Source: Pseudoduganella dura
GTDB lineage: Bacteria > Pseudomonadota > Gammaproteobacteria > Burkholderiales > Burkholderiaceae_D
DNA length: 38,894 nt
Direction of reading: 5' to 3'
Assembly: GCF_009727155.1 (NCBI RefSeq)
Contig: NZ_WNWM01000001.1
Span: forward strand, 1 to 38,894
This document shows positions 7,335 through 15,702 of the stretch, piece by piece. The notes below the pieces were generated by a model. The model did not search any database. It saw nothing but the letters and a program-made list of their open reading frames with translations, and was not told the origin of the DNA. Numbering within the stretch: the first letter of the stretch is position 1; each line of letters begins with the position of its first letter. The translations under genes and the position numbers were made by a program.

Positions 7335-8384
7335 TTAGCTTTTTCTCGATGGCAGCTCGTACGGCGTGAAGCGCACTACCTCTTCCCCGATCCAGTCGTT
7401 CAGCTGCCGGAACTTGTCTTGCAGCGGCTGCACCTCATTGCGGCCGAACACCTCGGCGGCCGTGTCCGCGGCGCCGAATCCCCCCGTGTTGCTCGGCACC
7501 ACGCCCAGCAACTGGGGCGGCACGCGGTGCGCCGCCAGCATGTCGTCGCGCGTCACGTTCTTGATGTTGAAGAACTCGTCCTTGGCGGTCACCTCGCTGA
7601 CCGGCAGCAGCTGGATGCCGTCCTTCTTGCCGTTCGGTGCATACATGAACAGGTTCCGGAAGTTGCCCGGTCCCTTGCTGCTTTTCAACGCCTGGCGCAG
7701 CGCGTCGACGTCGGCCTCGTTATGGGCCGGATCCGTCATGTACAGGATGAATCCGGCGTGGCTGCCGTTCTCGTAATACCGGCGCCGGAATAGCGTGGCC
7801 GACTCGTTCAGCCAGGCCGAGTGCAGCGCGCCCATGTATTCCGGCAGGCCGTACAGCTCCTGGTTGATATCGGCCTCCATCAGGTGGAAAATGCTGCCCC
7901 GCTTGAATTCGTGTTCGCCGCCGGCGCCGTCGATGAACCAGTGCTGGCCCTCTTCCACGCCGCACCTGGTGTACTTGGCCAGGGACGGCAGCAGCTTCAG
8001 TGGCCTGCCCAGCGCGTTGTCCTGCCGCTCCAGGTAACCGTTGCCGAACACGAGATAGTCGAGGGCCACGCGGCCGAACGCCTCACGCGACAGCAGCTTG
8101 TGCGGCTTGAACGTCGACATGAGCACATTGCGCTTGAACTGCAGGGCGGAACCATGATGGGTGCCGGCCCTGTAGGTCTTGGCCAGGCCTTCCCAACTGA
8201 CCGGCGGCTCATACCAGCGGCCGTTGGACAGCGACTGCGCATATTCCAGGATGCTGGCCTTGTCCATGACTGGCATCGGGTCGCCAAAGGTGAAGGCCTC
8301 GATACGGCCCGGGCTGCCCGCGGCAGCGCCGGCGCCGGCCTGGCCGGCTGCAGCCGGGCGTGGGGTATATTTTTTCTTGGTCAT
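7335..8384 (-). CDS. Q: Portal protein, P2 gpQ family
   Basis: The 349-residue protein matches the usual P2 Q length of about 344. The start at 8384 (M-T-K-K-K-Y) has GGAG upstream and overlaps the terminase stop by four bases (ATGA), so the two are coupled. Family features include F-G-N-G-Y-L-E-R, the long central segment with Y-Y-E-N-G-S-H-A-G-F-I-L, and R-V-P-P-Q-L-L-G near the C-terminus. The portal forms the dodecameric ring at one head vertex through which DNA enters and to which the tail joins. It is transcribed leftward with P from the promoter region at 10.2 kb, as in P2. Confidence 0.95.
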   Translation of the reverse strand: MTKKKYTPRPAAAGQAGAGAAAGSPGRIEAFTFGDPMPVMDKASILEYAQSLSNGRWYEPPVSWEGLAKTYRAGTHHGSALQFKRNVLMSTFKPHKLLSREAFGRVALDYLVFGNGYLERQDNALGRPLKLLPSLAKYTRCGVEEGQHWFIDGAGGEHEFKRGSIFHLMEADINQELYGLPEYMGALHSAWLNESATLFRRRYYENGSHAGFILYMTDPAHNEADVDALRQALKSSKGPGNFRNLFMYAPNGKKDGIQLLPVSEVTAKDEFFNIKNVTRDDMLAAHRVPPQLLGVVPSNTGGFGAADTAAEVFGRNEVQPLQDKFRQLNDWIGEEVVRFTPYELPSRKS

Positions 8385-10162
8385 GATGAGAACTCCAGAA
8401 TGCTGCGATTCGTTGATGTGGTGCCTTCCAGGGGCTCGTTGCCCATGGCATGCAGGCAGGCCCATGCCAGATCGGCGTGGCCGGTCTCCTGGCTGTAGCC
8501 GGCCGTGAATGTGAGCTGGCGGCCGCTGGCGGTCGTGGTCTTGCGGATGGCCATGAAGGCCTGGGCCAGATCCGTCCAGCCGGCGTCGAATTCCAGGCGG
8601 CCGCCGCCGATGACGGACAGGCCCTTGAGCACCAGGCGGGCCTTCACTTCCGGCGAGTAGTGCAGGGCCACGGCGCCCGGGTAGAACTTGCTCACGAGCT
8701 CGTAGACGCCGGCGCCGATGCCGGTCGTGTCGATCGCCATGTAGGCGACCGTGTACCGCTCCGTGATCCCCTTGATGGCCCGGGCCTGGGCCTCGAAATC
8801 CATGCCGCGCCACTGCTGCCGCTCCAGCACACGGAACTTGCCGCCCGGGGCTACCGGCGGCGCTAGGACGACCAGGCCGGCCGAGTCGCCCGATAGCGCC
8901 GGGTCATAGCCGACCCAGACGGGCCGGTAGCCGTACGGCCGTATAGCGAAGTGCTTGACGTCGCTCCACTCGTCCAGCATGTCGATCATGCAGCGCTGGA
9001 TATCCGCAAACGAGAAGATCGAGGCCGAGTCATCGATGAACTGGCACATCAGCAGGTTCGCGTATTCCTCCGGGCTGTATTCCAGGCGCAGCTCGTCCAG
9101 GTCGAACAGGTTGCAGCCGGATTGCACCGCATCCTCGACCGTGACGATCTGGCGCCACTGGCGGTCTTCGCACAGCCGCCCTTCAGCCAGGGCGGCGTGG
9201 CTGATATCGAGGTTGATGTGGTCGGCCTTCGCGCGGCCGCGGTTCGCATGCTTGCCGTTCCAGAACGAATACGCGCTGTGACTCATGCTCGACGGCGTGG
9301 AGAAGTAAGTCTTCCGCCAGTTCTTGTGCATGGCCATACCGCTGGCCACCTTGTTCAGCTCGGGGAACTTCGGCACCCAGAAATATTCATCGAAGTAGAA
9401 ATTCCCGTGATAGGACTGCGCCGTGCGCGCGTTCGTGCCGAGGAAGTACAGCGTGGCGCCGTTGGGCAACACCATCGGATCGCCCTTCAGCTCGACGCCG
9501 CAGGTCTCCGCCGCGAACTGGCATATGTACTGCTTGAAGACGTTGGCCTGGGCCCGGCTCGCGGACAGGAAGATCTGGTTGCGGCCGGTCTCCAGCGCAT
9601 CGAGCAGCGCTTCGCGCGCGAAGTACCAGGTAGCGCCGATCTGGCGGGACTTGAGCAGGTTGCGGGTCCGCTGGAAGCCCTGCCGGTACCAGACCTTCTG
9701 ATAGCCGAACAGCGAATCAAGGAACGCCTCGCGGATCTGGTCGACCTGATCTTCCGTGAACTCGTTGGCCGTCGACTTCCGCGGCGCGGCGTTGCGCGCC
9801 TTGATGTTCGGATTGAGGTCTGCTTCCTTCCCGGTCTCGTCGTACTTGCCCACGCGCGCCGTGCGCTCGATCTGCCGCATGAGCAGATCGATTTCCTTGA
9901 AATCCTTGCCTTCCTTTTCGTCCTTGGCCACCAGGGCGCACACGCGCATCTCGATGTTCAGCTCGATCCGCTCGCGCGCTGTGGCCTTGTCCCACTCGTC
10001 CCGCTGCTTCCAGGCCTCGACGGTGGGCCGTTTGATGCCCAGCTTGCGTGCGATCGCGGACACACGCCAGCCCTGGAAATACAGGGCACGTGCGGCGCGG
10101 CGTGGGTCGAAGTCGGATTGTTCTTCCTGTTCTTCCTGATCGGGGATGGCGTTTTCGAGCAT
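8381..10162 (-). CDS. P: Terminase large subunit (ATPase), P2 gpP family
   Basis: The 593-residue protein corresponds to P2 gpP (about 590). The start at 10162 (M-L-E-N-A-I-P) is chosen because family members begin shortly before the D-P-R-R-A-A-R-A-L-Y-F-Q-G-W block, which leads into an N-terminal HTH (I-A-R-K-L-G-I-K-R-P-T-V-E-A-W). The motor domain shows L-K-S-R-Q-I-G-A-T-W as the P-loop equivalent and F-Y-F-D-E-Y-F-W as Walker B. G-Y-D-P-A-L-S-G-D and A-I-D-T-T-G-I-G mark the nuclease-like half. It packages DNA together with gpM. An upstream open stretch to 10282 crosses the putative late-promoter dyad and is rejected. Confidence 0.95.
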   Translation of the reverse strand: MLENAIPDQEEQEEQSDFDPRRAARALYFQGWRVSAIARKLGIKRPTVEAWKQRDEWDKATARERIELNIEMRVCALVAKDEKEGKDFKEIDLLMRQIERTARVGKYDETGKEADLNPNIKARNAAPRKSTANEFTEDQVDQIREAFLDSLFGYQKVWYRQGFQRTRNLLKSRQIGATWYFAREALLDALETGRNQIFLSASRAQANVFKQYICQFAAETCGVELKGDPMVLPNGATLYFLGTNARTAQSYHGNFYFDEYFWVPKFPELNKVASGMAMHKNWRKTYFSTPSSMSHSAYSFWNGKHANRGRAKADHINLDISHAALAEGRLCEDRQWRQIVTVEDAVQSGCNLFDLDELRLEYSPEEYANLLMCQFIDDSASIFSFADIQRCMIDMLDEWSDVKHFAIRPYGYRPVWVGYDPALSGDSAGLVVLAPPVAPGGKFRVLERQQWRGMDFEAQARAIKGITERYTVAYMAIDTTGIGAGVYELVSKFYPGAVALHYSPEVKARLVLKGLSVIGGGRLEFDAGWTDLAQAFMAIRKTTTASGRQLTFTAGYSQETGHADLAWACLHAMGNEPLEGTTSTNRSILEFSS

Positions 10163-10206
10163 GGACGAAGTTTGCGGACTCGCGCGCGTGAAGGCATCTG
10201 GATGGG

Positions 10207-10229
10207 CCTGTACCCGCTGCGGGCACAGG
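10207..10229. promoter_or_regulatory. Late promoter dyad 1 (PP/PO), probable Ogr site
   Basis: A 23-bp imperfect inverted repeat, CCTGTACCCG ... CGGGCACAGG with a 3-bp centre, lies between the divergent P and O genes. The same dyad recurs at 19408 and 25189. P2 Ogr sites are dyads of the form TGT-N12-ACA upstream of late promoters; here the spacing is N13. It could serve both directions, as the PP/PO pair does in P2. Confidence 0.75.
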
Positions 10230-10304
10230 GCCCAATCGTTGAGCTGCCGGGCGCAAACCAGCAACATCACTCTCGTCAACACCCTTTAACTCGCTGGAGA
10301 AAAA

Positions 10305-11252
10305 ATGCATCGCAAACGCACTATCTCGCTGGCCGTGGCCGCCCTGGGCGCCCTGCTGTCGATCGACGCGCACGCCGCCACCGCGACGGCGCAAGCCCTG
10401 GCCACCCCGGAAGGCGCTGCGCTCGGCATCAGCGCCGCACTCGGCCTGGGCGCCTTCGGCACCACGGCCGCCCACGCTGGCCAGAAATCGCGGTTCTTCC
10501 GCATCGCCCTGGAAGGCGCAACCACCGATGGCCGCGTGATCGAGCGCGAATGGCTGGAGCAGATGGCCGCCAACTACAACCCGAACACCTACGGCGCGCG
10601 CCTCAACCTGGAGCATGTGCGCGGCATCGATCCGGAGGGTATGTTCAAGGCCTACGGCGACGTGCTGGCCCTGGAAACCCGCGAGGAAGAGGGCGGCAAG
10701 CTGGGCCTGTATGCGCAGATCGAGCCCACGGCCGACCTGATCGCCCTGAACAAGAAACGCCAGAAGCTGTACACGTCGTGCGAGATCAACCCAGCCTTCA
10801 GCGACACCGGCGAAGCCTACTTGGTCGGCCTGGCCGTCACCGACAACCCGGCTAGCCTGGGCACGGAAATGCTGCAGTTCTCAGCGCAGAACCCGGCCGT
10901 ATTCAAGGGACGCAAGCAGGCGCCGGACAACCTGTACACGGCAGCCACCGAAGCCGACCTGGAAATGGAACCGGCCAAGACGCCCGCCGTCACGCTGCTG
11001 AGCAAAATCACCGGCATGCTGAAGGGCACCCAGAAAGATGCCAGCCAGCGTTTTGCTGACGTGTCGTCCGCAGTCGAAACGGTGGCCGAGCACGTCCGCG
11101 AGACGGACGAGAAGGTAGACGCCACCGTCATCGACCTGGCACAGCTGCGCGCTGACTTCACCGCCCTGACAGAACAGCTGTCGGCCACGCCGGCACAACC
11201 ACCACGCCCGGCCGCCAAAGGCGGCGCCGGCACCATCACCACCGATTGCTAA
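10305..11252 (+). CDS. O: Capsid scaffold and prohead protease, P2 gpO family
   Basis: The 315-residue protein scaffolds the prohead and processes capsid proteins. The serine-protease triad of P2 gpO is conserved: Asp75 (D-G-R-V-I), His104 (N-L-E-H-V-R-G) and Ser158 (Y-T-S-C-E-I). The C-terminal third is a helical scaffold region. Unusual: the conserved domain begins only at about residue 60 (Q-K-S-R-F-F-R-I), whereas P2 gpO reaches it within ten residues. The extra segment resembles a signal peptide (R-K-R, a hydrophobic stretch to residue 20, then A-H-A). The start codon has a good GGAG, and no ATG, GTG or TTG lies between it and the conserved domain. It is the first gene of the rightward late operon. 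Confidence 0.93.
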   Translation: MHRKRTISLAVAALGALLSIDAHAATATAQALATPEGAALGISAALGLGAFGTTAAHAGQKSRFFRIALEGATTDGRVIEREWLEQMAANYNPNTYGARLNLEHVRGIDPEGMFKAYGDVLALETREEEGGKLGLYAQIEPTADLIALNKKRQKLYTSCEINPAFSDTGEAYLVGLAVTDNPASLGTEMLQFSAQNPAVFKGRKQAPDNLYTAATEADLEMEPAKTPAVTLLSKITGMLKGTQKDASQRFADVSSAVETVAEHVRETDEKVDATVIDLAQLRADFTALTEQLSATPAQPPRPAAKGGAGTITTDC

Positions 11253-11273
11253 ACCAGCAAAACAAGGAAAGAC

Positions 11274-12287
11274 ATGCGTAACGATACCCGCCTGAAATTT
11301 AACGCCTACATGGCTGCCATCCAGCAGCTGAACGGCGTACCGGATGCCACCAAGAAATTCGCGGTGACGCCCTCCGTGCAGCAAAAGCTGGAAACCCGGA
11401 TCCAGGAATCCAGTGCGTTCCTGCAGAAGGTCAACATGGTCATCGTCGACGAACAGAGCGGCGAGAAGCTGGGCCTGGGCGTCAACAGCACGATCGCCGG
11501 CACCACGGATACGTCGCTGAAAGACCGCGAGCCGACCGACCCGACCGACCTGGTCGGCAACCGCTACGAATGCACGCAAACGAACTTCGACACGGCACTG
11601 CGCTACACCAAGATCGACACCTGGGCGAAATTCCCTGACTTCCAGACCCGGATCCGTGATGTGCTGGTAAAGCAGCAGGCACTGGACCGCATCATGATCG
11701 GCTGGAACGGCACCTCGCGCGCCGCCACGTCGAACCGTGCCACCAACCCGCTGCTGCAGGACGTGAACAAGGGCTGGCTGCAGAAGTACCGCGAAGATGC
11801 GGCGGCGCGCGTGATGAAGCAGGGTGCTACTGCCAACCAGATCCGTGTGGGCGTGGCTGCAGGCCACGATTACGTCAACCTCGACGCCCTGGTGATGGAC
11901 GCGGCCAGCAACCTGATCGCGCCGCAGTTCCGCGATGACACCGAGCTGGTGGTGATCTGCAACCAGACGCTGCTCGATGACAAGTACTTCCCGCTCGTGA
12001 ACCGGGAACAGCCCAACAGCGAAATGACCGCGGCCGACGTCATCATGTCGCAGAAGCGCATCGGCGGCCGCGCAGCCGTGGCCGTGCCCTACTTCCCGGA
12101 AGGCGCACTGCTGATCACGCGGCTGGACAACCTGTCGATCTATATCCAGGACGGTGCCCGCCGGCGTTCGGTGCAGGACAACCCAAAGCGCGACCGTGTC
12201 GAGAACTACGAATCGAGCAACGACGCGTACGTGATCGAGAGCTACGAAGGCGGTTGCTTCGTGGAAAACATCAAGCTGACCTGGTAA
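11274..12287 (+). CDS. N: Major capsid protein, P2 gpN family
   Basis: The 337-residue protein aligns along its length with P2 gpN (357): an N-terminal R-x-x-T-R-x-K-F-N-A-Y, then N-K/R-Y-E-C-x-Q, R-I-R-D/N-x-x-x-K-Q/R-x-x-L-D, L-Q-D-V-x-x-G-W-L-Q-K-Y-R and a late R-V-E-N-Y-E-S. It forms the T=7-type HK97-fold shell. AAGGAAAG precedes the start. In P2 the N-terminal 31 residues are removed by gpO; the conserved N-terminus here suggests the same processing. It follows O by 21 bp. Confidence 0.97.
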   Translation: MRNDTRLKFNAYMAAIQQLNGVPDATKKFAVTPSVQQKLETRIQESSAFLQKVNMVIVDEQSGEKLGLGVNSTIAGTTDTSLKDREPTDPTDLVGNRYECTQTNFDTALRYTKIDTWAKFPDFQTRIRDVLVKQQALDRIMIGWNGTSRAATSNRATNPLLQDVNKGWLQKYREDAAARVMKQGATANQIRVGVAAGHDYVNLDALVMDAASNLIAPQFRDDTELVVICNQTLLDDKYFPLVNREQPNSEMTAADVIMSQKRIGGRAAVAVPYFPEGALLITRLDNLSIYIQDGARRRSVQDNPKRDRVENYESSNDAYVIESYEGGCFVENIKLTW

Positions 12288-12290
12288 GCC

Positions 12291-12962
12291 ATGACGAGCC
12301 CCGCACGACGTCACTATCAGCAAGTCAGTGCCGCACTGGCGGCGGCCGCGGCTGCGCCAGGCGAATCAATGGAAGGCGCCGGCCCGTACGACCTGATGCT
12401 GGCCAAGCTCCACCAGGACAAGCACCGCCTCAAGCTGGTCCAGTCGATCGAGCGCAAGGCGGACACCAAGCGCGAGATCCTGCCGGACTACGCCGACTAT
12501 GTCGCCGGCGTGCTGGCCGGCGGCCGCGGCGCACAGGATGACGTGCTGCTGGCCGTCATGATCTGGCGCCTCGATGCCGGCGACTACCCGGGCTGTCTGG
12601 ATATCGCTGACTACGCCCTGGCGAACAACTGGAAGATGCCGGACCAGTTCAGCCGCACCCTGGCCACCGTGGTGGCCGAGGATTTCGCGGAAGCCGCCCT
12701 GATCGTTCTCAAGGCCGAGCAGTTCGACCCGCAGCTGCTGCAGCGCGTCGCCGCGCTGACCGACCAGCACGACATGCCCGACCAGGTGCGCGCCAAGCTG
12801 TACAAGGCGATCGGCTATGCACTCCAGGCCGACCCGGCCGAAGCCCTGCCGTACCTGGAACGCGCCCTGCAGCTGTTCGATCGCATCGGCGTGAAGAAAG
12901 ACATTGAACGGCTGCAGAAGCAGCTGGGCAATCCCGCCGGCGGTGATTCCGCCGGCACGTAA
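12291..12962 (+). CDS. M: Terminase small/endonuclease subunit, P2 gpM family
   Basis: The 223-residue protein sits at the M position between capsid and head completion genes. It shares family features: an N-terminal segment ending S-P-A-R-R-H-Y, a conserved central D-D-V-L-L-A-V-M-I-W-R-L-D-A-G-D-Y, and a C-terminal helical tail that probably contacts gpP. In P2, gpM with gpP cuts cos to make the cohesive ends, which implies a cos site on this molecule. It begins three bases after the capsid stop. Confidence 0.93.
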   Translation: MTSPARRHYQQVSAALAAAAAAPGESMEGAGPYDLMLAKLHQDKHRLKLVQSIERKADTKREILPDYADYVAGVLAGGRGAQDDVLLAVMIWRLDAGDYPGCLDIADYALANNWKMPDQFSRTLATVVAEDFAEAALIVLKAEQFDPQLLQRVAALTDQHDMPDQVRAKLYKAIGYALQADPAEALPYLERALQLFDRIGVKKDIERLQKQLGNPAGGDSAGT

Positions 12963-13059
12963 AGAGCCCCTCGGCCCGGGCGGCGCCGGCTGACGATGGT
13001 GAAGCGAATGCTGAAACCGTCCGACGCCGGCCCACCGCCCACTTACCGGATACACATAC

Positions 13060-13533
13060 ATGAGTTTCATTGCCACCGCCGGCGCGGCACCGGCGACACC
13101 GCCCAGCAGCAACACCGTGACCAACGACGGCTTCTTCCCGGATATCGATCTGGAGCGCGTGCGCGGCGCCGTGCGGCTCGATGGCACGGTGACCGCCCAG
13201 CGCCTGCGCGAAGCCGTGGTAATCGCCGTGATCGCCCTGAACGATGAATTCGCCGAGTGGAAGGCTGCCCGCCAGCTGGCCGGCGTCGCTTCCCTCTCCG
13301 AGCTGGAACCGAAGATCGACGGCGAAGGCCGGCAGCTCACGCTCTACCTGGCAGCCGTGCACCGCACCGTGCGGGCCGACCTGACCGAGAAGTACCGCGG
13401 CTTCGATTCCACGAAGTCCGGTCTCGATGCAGCCGAATGCGCCGACCAGGTGGCCGACGACGAACGCGGTGCCGCGCGCCGTGCGGTGCGCGCGTTCCTG
13501 GGCCTGAGCAACACCACGGTCGAGCTGATCTGA
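13060..13533 (+). CDS. L: Head completion protein, P2 gpL family
   Basis: The 157-residue protein occupies the L position. It contains the family pattern F-F-P-D-I-D-L, R-L-D-G-T-V-T, an A-V-I-A-L-N-D-E-F motif, and a C-terminal L-x-D-x-x-E-x-A-D-Q-x-x-x-D-E-R-x-A-x-R-A-V-R-A-F-L-G. P2 gpL completes DNA-filled heads before tail joining. A 97-bp non-coding gap precedes it, with no strong Shine-Dalgarno. Its stop overlaps the next ATG by one base. Confidence 0.93.
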   Translation: MSFIATAGAAPATPPSSNTVTNDGFFPDIDLERVRGAVRLDGTVTAQRLREAVVIAVIALNDEFAEWKAARQLAGVASLSELEPKIDGEGRQLTLYLAAVHRTVRADLTEKYRGFDSTKSGLDAAECADQVADDERGAARRAVRAFLGLSNTTVELI

Positions 13534-13739
13534 TGCGCGTGACGGCACAACAGGGCGACACGGTGGATCTGCTGTGCTGGCGGCATTACGGCGTGACGCA
13601 AGGCATGGTGGAACTGGTCCTGGAACAGAACCCCGGCCTGGCCGACTACGGCGTGACCCTGCCGCACGGCCTTGAAGTCGAGATGCCCGAAGCGCCGAAA
13701 CAGAAAACCCAATCCCCGCTGCTGCAGCTGTGGGACTAA
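13533..13739 (+). CDS. X: Tail protein X, P2 gpX family
   Basis: This 68-residue LysM-like protein matches P2 gpX in length and position. The pattern is Q-x-G-D-T-V-D-L-L-C-W-R-H-Y-G followed by V-L-E-x-N-P-G-L-A and L-P-x-G-L-x-V-x-M-P. It is required for tail assembly and may contact peptidoglycan. The ATG overlaps the L stop (TGATG). Confidence 0.95.
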   Translation: MRVTAQQGDTVDLLCWRHYGVTQGMVELVLEQNPGLADYGVTLPHGLEVEMPEAPKQKTQSPLLQLWD

Positions 13740-13752
13740 CAAGGAGCCAATC

Positions 13753-14100
13753 GTGGCCGAACCCATTCCTTCTACCGTCGCCGTCGCCGTCACTGGCGTG
13801 GGCCTGGCCTCGATCCTGCCAGGCGTTGACGGTAACGCCCTCATCGGTGCCTTCGCCGGCGCCACGCTGCTGGTGGTCAGCAGCAAGGACCTGACGCTGG
13901 CCACCCGCCTGGCGTACCTGGTCATTTCGATGATCGCCGGCTACCAGGCCGCGCCGGACGTCGTTGCCTGGCTGCCGATCCGGTCCACCGGCATGGCTGC
14001 TTTCTTCGCGGCCGCGTGTGCGATCGCCATTGCCCTGCAGCTGATCGAGCGCGTGAAAACCGCTGACCTGCTGTCGTTCTTCAGAAAAAAAGGAGGCTGA
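13753..14100 (+). CDS. Putative holin, first of two
   Basis: The 115-residue membrane protein starts at GTG 13753 behind AAGGAG. It has three hydrophobic segments: about 10-40 (V-A-V-A-V-T-G-V-G-L-A ... A-T-L-L-V-V), 50-70, and 83-100 (M-A-A-F-F-A-A-A-C-A-I-A-I). It ends in a basic tail with F-R-K-K. It lies between X and the endolysin, where P2 has its holin gene Y. Burkholderiales P2-like phages often carry two small membrane proteins here, one perhaps an antiholin; which plays which role cannot be told. Confidence 0.75.
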   Translation: MAEPIPSTVAVAVTGVGLASILPGVDGNALIGAFAGATLLVVSSKDLTLATRLAYLVISMIAGYQAAPDVVAWLPIRSTGMAAFFAAACAIAIALQLIERVKTADLLSFFRKKGG

Positions 14101-14101
14101 C

Positions 14102-14374
14102 GTGGTGCCCAACCCCGCCGCCGCCATCGCCCTGATGGCCTATTTCGTGGCGATCGGTGCGTTGCTGCTGTACCGCAAGGACGGCGCGCGCCATCGCCAA
14201 CACGTTTCGTTGATGGCCTGGGGGGTCCTTGTGATCCTGGGCGGATCCGCGATCGAGCTGATGCTCAACAGTAAGGGCGTGAGCCTGTTTGAAGCCGGCC
14301 GCGCTGCGCTGCTGGCCATGTTTATCGTTTTGTCGCGTGGCAACGTCGCGCGTCTTCTGTGGAGTGAAAAATGA
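14102..14374 (+). CDS. Phage holin family protein, second of two
   Basis: The 90-residue protein has three membrane segments (A-L-M-A-Y-F-V-A-I-G-A-L-L-L, M-A-W-G-V-L-V-I-L-G-G, A-L-L-A-M-F-I-V-L) and resembles the HP1-type holin family. AGGAGG lies just before GTG 14102. It overlaps the endolysin start by four bases. It should form membrane lesions that release or activate the endolysin. Confidence 0.75.
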   Translation: MVPNPAAAIALMAYFVAIGALLLYRKDGARHRQHVSLMAWGVLVILGGSAIELMLNSKGVSLFEAGRAALLAMFIVLSRGNVARLLWSEK

Positions 14375-15177
14375 CCCCTGTACTGAAAGCCGGCGACCAC
14401 GGCACCAACGTGGGCACGCTGCAGCAGCGGCTGAAGGCCGCCGGCTACCTGGTCAACCAGACCAACGTGTATGACGAGGCGACCGAGCGCGCCGTGATGG
14501 GCCTGCAGCGCGCCAACGGCCTGGTGATCGACGGCATCTATGGCCAGAAGAGTTTCATGGCCCTGGTAGGCGCCTGCCAGCCCAAGCACCTGGGCGCGCA
14601 GGACCTGCAGGCGGCCGCCGATCGCCTTGGCCTGCCGCTGGCCACCGTGCGTGCCGTGAACGAGGTGGAGTCCCGCGGCCAGGGCTTCCTGCCTGACGGC
14701 CGCCCGGTGATCCTGTTCGAACGGCACGTGTTTTACAAACGGCTGCAGGAGCACGGCGTGGACCCGGCGCCGATCGCGCTGCAGTCGCCAACGATCTGCG
14801 CGCAGCAGGTAGGCGGCTACCAGGGCGGCGCCGGCGAGTACATCCGACTGGAGATCGCCAAACACACGCACATCGCGGCTGCATACGAGGCGGCCAGCTG
14901 GGGCGCATTCCAGATCATGGGCTACTACTGGAAGATGCTGGGCTACGCCAGCGTGCAGGATTTCGTGTACAGCATGCAGCGGGACGAGGCTGGCCAGCTC
15001 GATGCATTCGTGCGCTTTGTCGAGCACGAGGCGCCGATGCTGGCCGCGCTGAAGGCAAAGAAGTGGGCGGCGTTCGCCAAGCTGTACAACGGCCCGGCTT
15101 TCGCACGCAACCTGTACGACGCCAAGCTGGCAGCTGCCTACGCGAAATATGCAGAGCTCGACGAGGTGGCGGCGTGA
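14371..15177 (+). CDS. Endolysin: peptidoglycan-binding plus N-acetylmuramidase
   Basis: The 268-residue protein has an N-terminal peptidoglycan-binding type 1 domain (residues 5-65, L-K-x-G-D-H-G-x-x-V-G-x-L-Q-x-x-L to G-I-Y-G-Q-K-S). A C-terminal N-acetylmuramidase domain (about 85-262) carries the catalytic-type V-N-E-V-E-S-R-G-Q-G-F, I-L-F-E-R-H-V-F and A-S-W-G-A-F-Q-I-M-G. It cleaves the glycan backbone during lysis. No signal peptide is visible, so release should need a holin. It occupies the P2 K position but belongs to a different enzyme family. Confidence 0.93.
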   Translation: MTPVLKAGDHGTNVGTLQQRLKAAGYLVNQTNVYDEATERAVMGLQRANGLVIDGIYGQKSFMALVGACQPKHLGAQDLQAAADRLGLPLATVRAVNEVESRGQGFLPDGRPVILFERHVFYKRLQEHGVDPAPIALQSPTICAQQVGGYQGGAGEYIRLEIAKHTHIAAAYEAASWGAFQIMGYYWKMLGYASVQDFVYSMQRDEAGQLDAFVRFVEHEAPMLAALKAKKWAAFAKLYNGPAFARNLYDAKLAAAYAKYAELDEVAA

Positions 15178-15599
15178 TCGCCATGCTCGAGCGGATCCTG
15201 GTCGCCATCATCGTGTTCCTCATCGCCTACCTGTACGTCGATCACCTGCAGAACAAAGCCGCCACCGCCGAGCGCGTGGCGGAGCAGGCCGAGAGCACCA
15301 TCACCGAGCGCAACCAGACCATCATTGCCTTGGGCGACGTGGCCAAACAGAAGGGGGAACAGGCCGCGCGGCTACAGGGCGAGCGCGACGCAATCCGTTC
15401 CCAGCTGGGCAACCGTGAAATTGAAATGAGGAAACTCCAAAATGAAAACGTCGAAGTGCGCGCCTGGGCTGCTGCTGCTGTCCCTGAGCCTGTTGCAGGG
15501 CTGCGGGACCACCCAACCCTTACCGGCGCCGCGGCTTACCGTGAATTCCTGTCCAAGAGTGCAGCCCTGCCAGCTGCCGGCGGCGCGGGTGAGAAGTAA
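15174..15599 (+). CDS. i-spanin (Rz-like, LysB position)
   Basis: A 141-residue inner-membrane spanin, read from a GTG that overlaps the endolysin stop (GTGA); an ATG three codons later (15183) is an alternative. One N-terminal membrane anchor (L-V-A-I-I-V-F-L-I-A-Y-L-Y-V) is followed by a long charged coiled coil (A-T-A-E-R-V-A-E-Q-A-E-S... to N-E-N-V-E-V-R). The embedded lipoprotein gene at 15442 in another frame confirms the Rz/Rz1 pairing. Together they fuse the inner and outer membranes in the last step of lysis. Confidence 0.85.
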   Translation: MIAMLERILVAIIVFLIAYLYVDHLQNKAATAERVAEQAESTITERNQTIIALGDVAKQKGEQAARLQGERDAIRSQLGNREIEMRKLQNENVEVRAWAAAAVPEPVAGLRDHPTLTGAAAYREFLSKSAALPAAGGAGEK

Positions 15600-15702
15600 C
15601 GGCGACATGAACATGGCGCTCGATCGCGCCGAGGGCGCGTGGGCGGAATGCGCGGCCGTGGTCGACATGATCGCGGCATGCCAAGCGAAGGCGGACCAGT
15701 GA
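15442..15702 (+). CDS. o-spanin lipoprotein (Rz1-like), nested in Rz
   Basis: An 86-residue lipoprotein read in another frame from inside the i-spanin gene and extending past its end. The signal peptide M-K-T-S-K-C-A-P-G-L-L-L-L-S-L-S-L-L ends in the lipobox L-Q-G-C. The mature part starts with a proline-rich stretch typical of Rz1. The start has GAGGAAACTCC upstream. It overlaps the R gene start by four bases (GTGA). Confidence 0.9.
   Translation: MKTSKCAPGLLLLSLSLLQGCGTTQPLPAPRLTVNSCPRVQPCQLPAARVRSNGDMNMALDRAEGAWAECAAVVDMIAACQAKADQ

Noticed and set aside
8951..10855. A 634-codon plus-strand open frame
   Set aside because: It lies antisense to the terminase and then runs out of frame into O. 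Composition is shadow-like (A-R-G-V-H-L-rich); P and O are clearly the real genes.
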